Assembly: GCA_913052045.1 (NCBI GenBank)
Contig: CAJXDJ010000077.1
Coordinates: 1-5,420 of the forward strand
Direction of reading: 5' to 3'
DNA length: 5,420 bases
From: an uncultured Dehalococcoidia bacterium
Lineage (GTDB): Bacteria; Chloroflexota; Dehalococcoidia; Lucifugimonadales; GCA-2712585
Part shown: in pieces, positions 5,227-5,420 of the stretch
Layout: each line of letters starts with the position of its first letter
Numbering within the stretch: the first letter of the stretch is position 1
Notes under the pieces: model-generated
Seen by the model: only the letters and a program-made list of their open reading frames with translations
Told to the model about the DNA's origin: nothing
Database searches by the model: none
Translations under genes and position numbers: made by a program

Positions 5227-5273
5227 CACTATACGACCATATATGAGTGCTTATAATAAATAGTCGTATAATG
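5227..5273. repeat. Long-spaced 11-bp inverted repeat in AT-rich DNA
   Basis: CACTATACGAC (5227-5237) is inverted as GTCGTATAATG (5263-5273), matching at 10 of 11 positions with 25 nt between. A palindrome CATATATG (5238-5245) lies directly against the left arm. Possible operator pair or recombinase arm sites; no integrase gene is in the window. Confidence 0.4.
5252..5272 (+). promoter_or_regulatory. Candidate plus-strand promoter with two TATAAT boxes
   Basis: Exact -10 consensus TATAAT occurs at 5252-5257 and 5267-5272, the second overlapping the right arm of the inverted repeat. No good -35 element lies 16-18 nt upstream of either. In AT-rich DNA such boxes can be fortuitous, and no gene starts in the remaining 150 nt. 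Confidence 0.25.
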
Positions 5274-5391
5274 ATATCACATGGTATTTCTTTACTTTTT
5301 ACTGTTATTATTAATAGATTCAGAGAGGAGGGCAGGCGACATTTACTATAGTTCCATTGCAGGCTAAGCCGTCTCGCACGGTGGCGGTCTT

Positions 5392-5416
5392 CCCGTCATC
5401 GCGGGGGCGGAATCCC
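5392..5416. repeat. Possible degenerate REP-like element at the right edge
   Basis: CCCGTCATCGCGGGGGCGGAATCCC resembles the common proteobacterial intergenic palindromes of the type GTCAT, CCCGC, GCGGG, ATCC, but one stem arm is shortened. The GC content is visibly higher than in the preceding 150 nt. It is cut by or close to the window edge. Confidence 0.2.
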
Positions 5417-5420
5417 TTGC

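Larger units (their letters stand above)
4867..5420. other. Region without a confident gene; repeats and promoter-like sequence
   Basis: No frame combines a start codon, a ribosome binding site and a recognisable product. The minus strand is open for 71 codons (4973-5188, including LYLTLYDSLW and GDLGFWWITL) without an early start. A 30-codon lipoprotein-like frame (5112-5204) has no ribosome site. The region holds the phased repeats, the inverted repeat with TATAAT boxes and the REP-like edge listed separately. A strong Shine-Dalgarno-like AGGAGG at 5326-5331 is followed by no usable start codon. Confidence 0.55.

Noticed and set aside
5326..5343. AGGAGG as ribosome site of a gene entering the right edge
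   Set aside because: Only ATT follows at suitable distance, and that frame stops after eight codons.

Overview
This window looks like chromosomal DNA of a Gram-negative bacterium, most likely a proteobacterium. The support is a bactofilin gene coupled to a gene for an exported Sel1-repeat protein, several Sec-type signal peptides, and moderately AT-rich DNA with mixed codon use. An alphaproteobacterium would fit, but that is only an impression. No rRNA, tRNA, CRISPR array or intact insertion sequence was seen. Only about two thirds of the window is confidently coding. The rest is accessory-type DNA with gene relics and short repeats.

Layout. (1) 1-388, minus strand: the end of a gene resembling the C-terminal part of an Hsp90/MORC-like (GHKL) ATPase. 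It runs off the left edge and has lost its 5' part. Its broken end abuts a ~38 nt repeat at 389-426. (2) 466-2679, plus strand: an inverted repeat, then a compact three-gene operon. It holds a bactofilin (531-1055), a previously easy-to-miss 59-residue protein (1052-1231) and an exported Sel1-repeat protein (1228-2679). The genes are joined by two ATGA stop/start overlaps. (3) 2680-3191: no intact gene. It holds a second copy of the 38 nt repeat, an orphan signal-peptide remnant and a hairpin cluster. (4) 3192-4247, minus strand: a secreted protein with two EF-hand calcium loops followed by a dienelactone-hydrolase-type alpha/beta hydrolase domain. Just upstream of its GTG start is a second orphan signal peptide (4284-4361), homologous in DNA to the one at 2862-2905. 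(5) 4468-4866, minus strand: a 132-residue cytoplasmic protein of unknown function. (6) 4867-5420: no confident gene. It contains 10-bp phased repeats, a long inverted repeat with two TATAAT boxes, and a possible REP-like fragment at the edge.

How the genes may work together. The plus-strand operon is the functional core. A self-polymerising cytoskeletal protein, a small soluble protein and an exported repeat scaffold are made together by translational coupling. This suggests a cell-envelope positioning or morphogenesis module, with bactofilin on the inside and the Sel1 protein in the periplasm. This role is inferred from family knowledge and gene order only. The hydrolase and the 132-residue protein show no clear link to it. 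The relics and repeats mark the flanks as sites of repeated gene loss and insertion.
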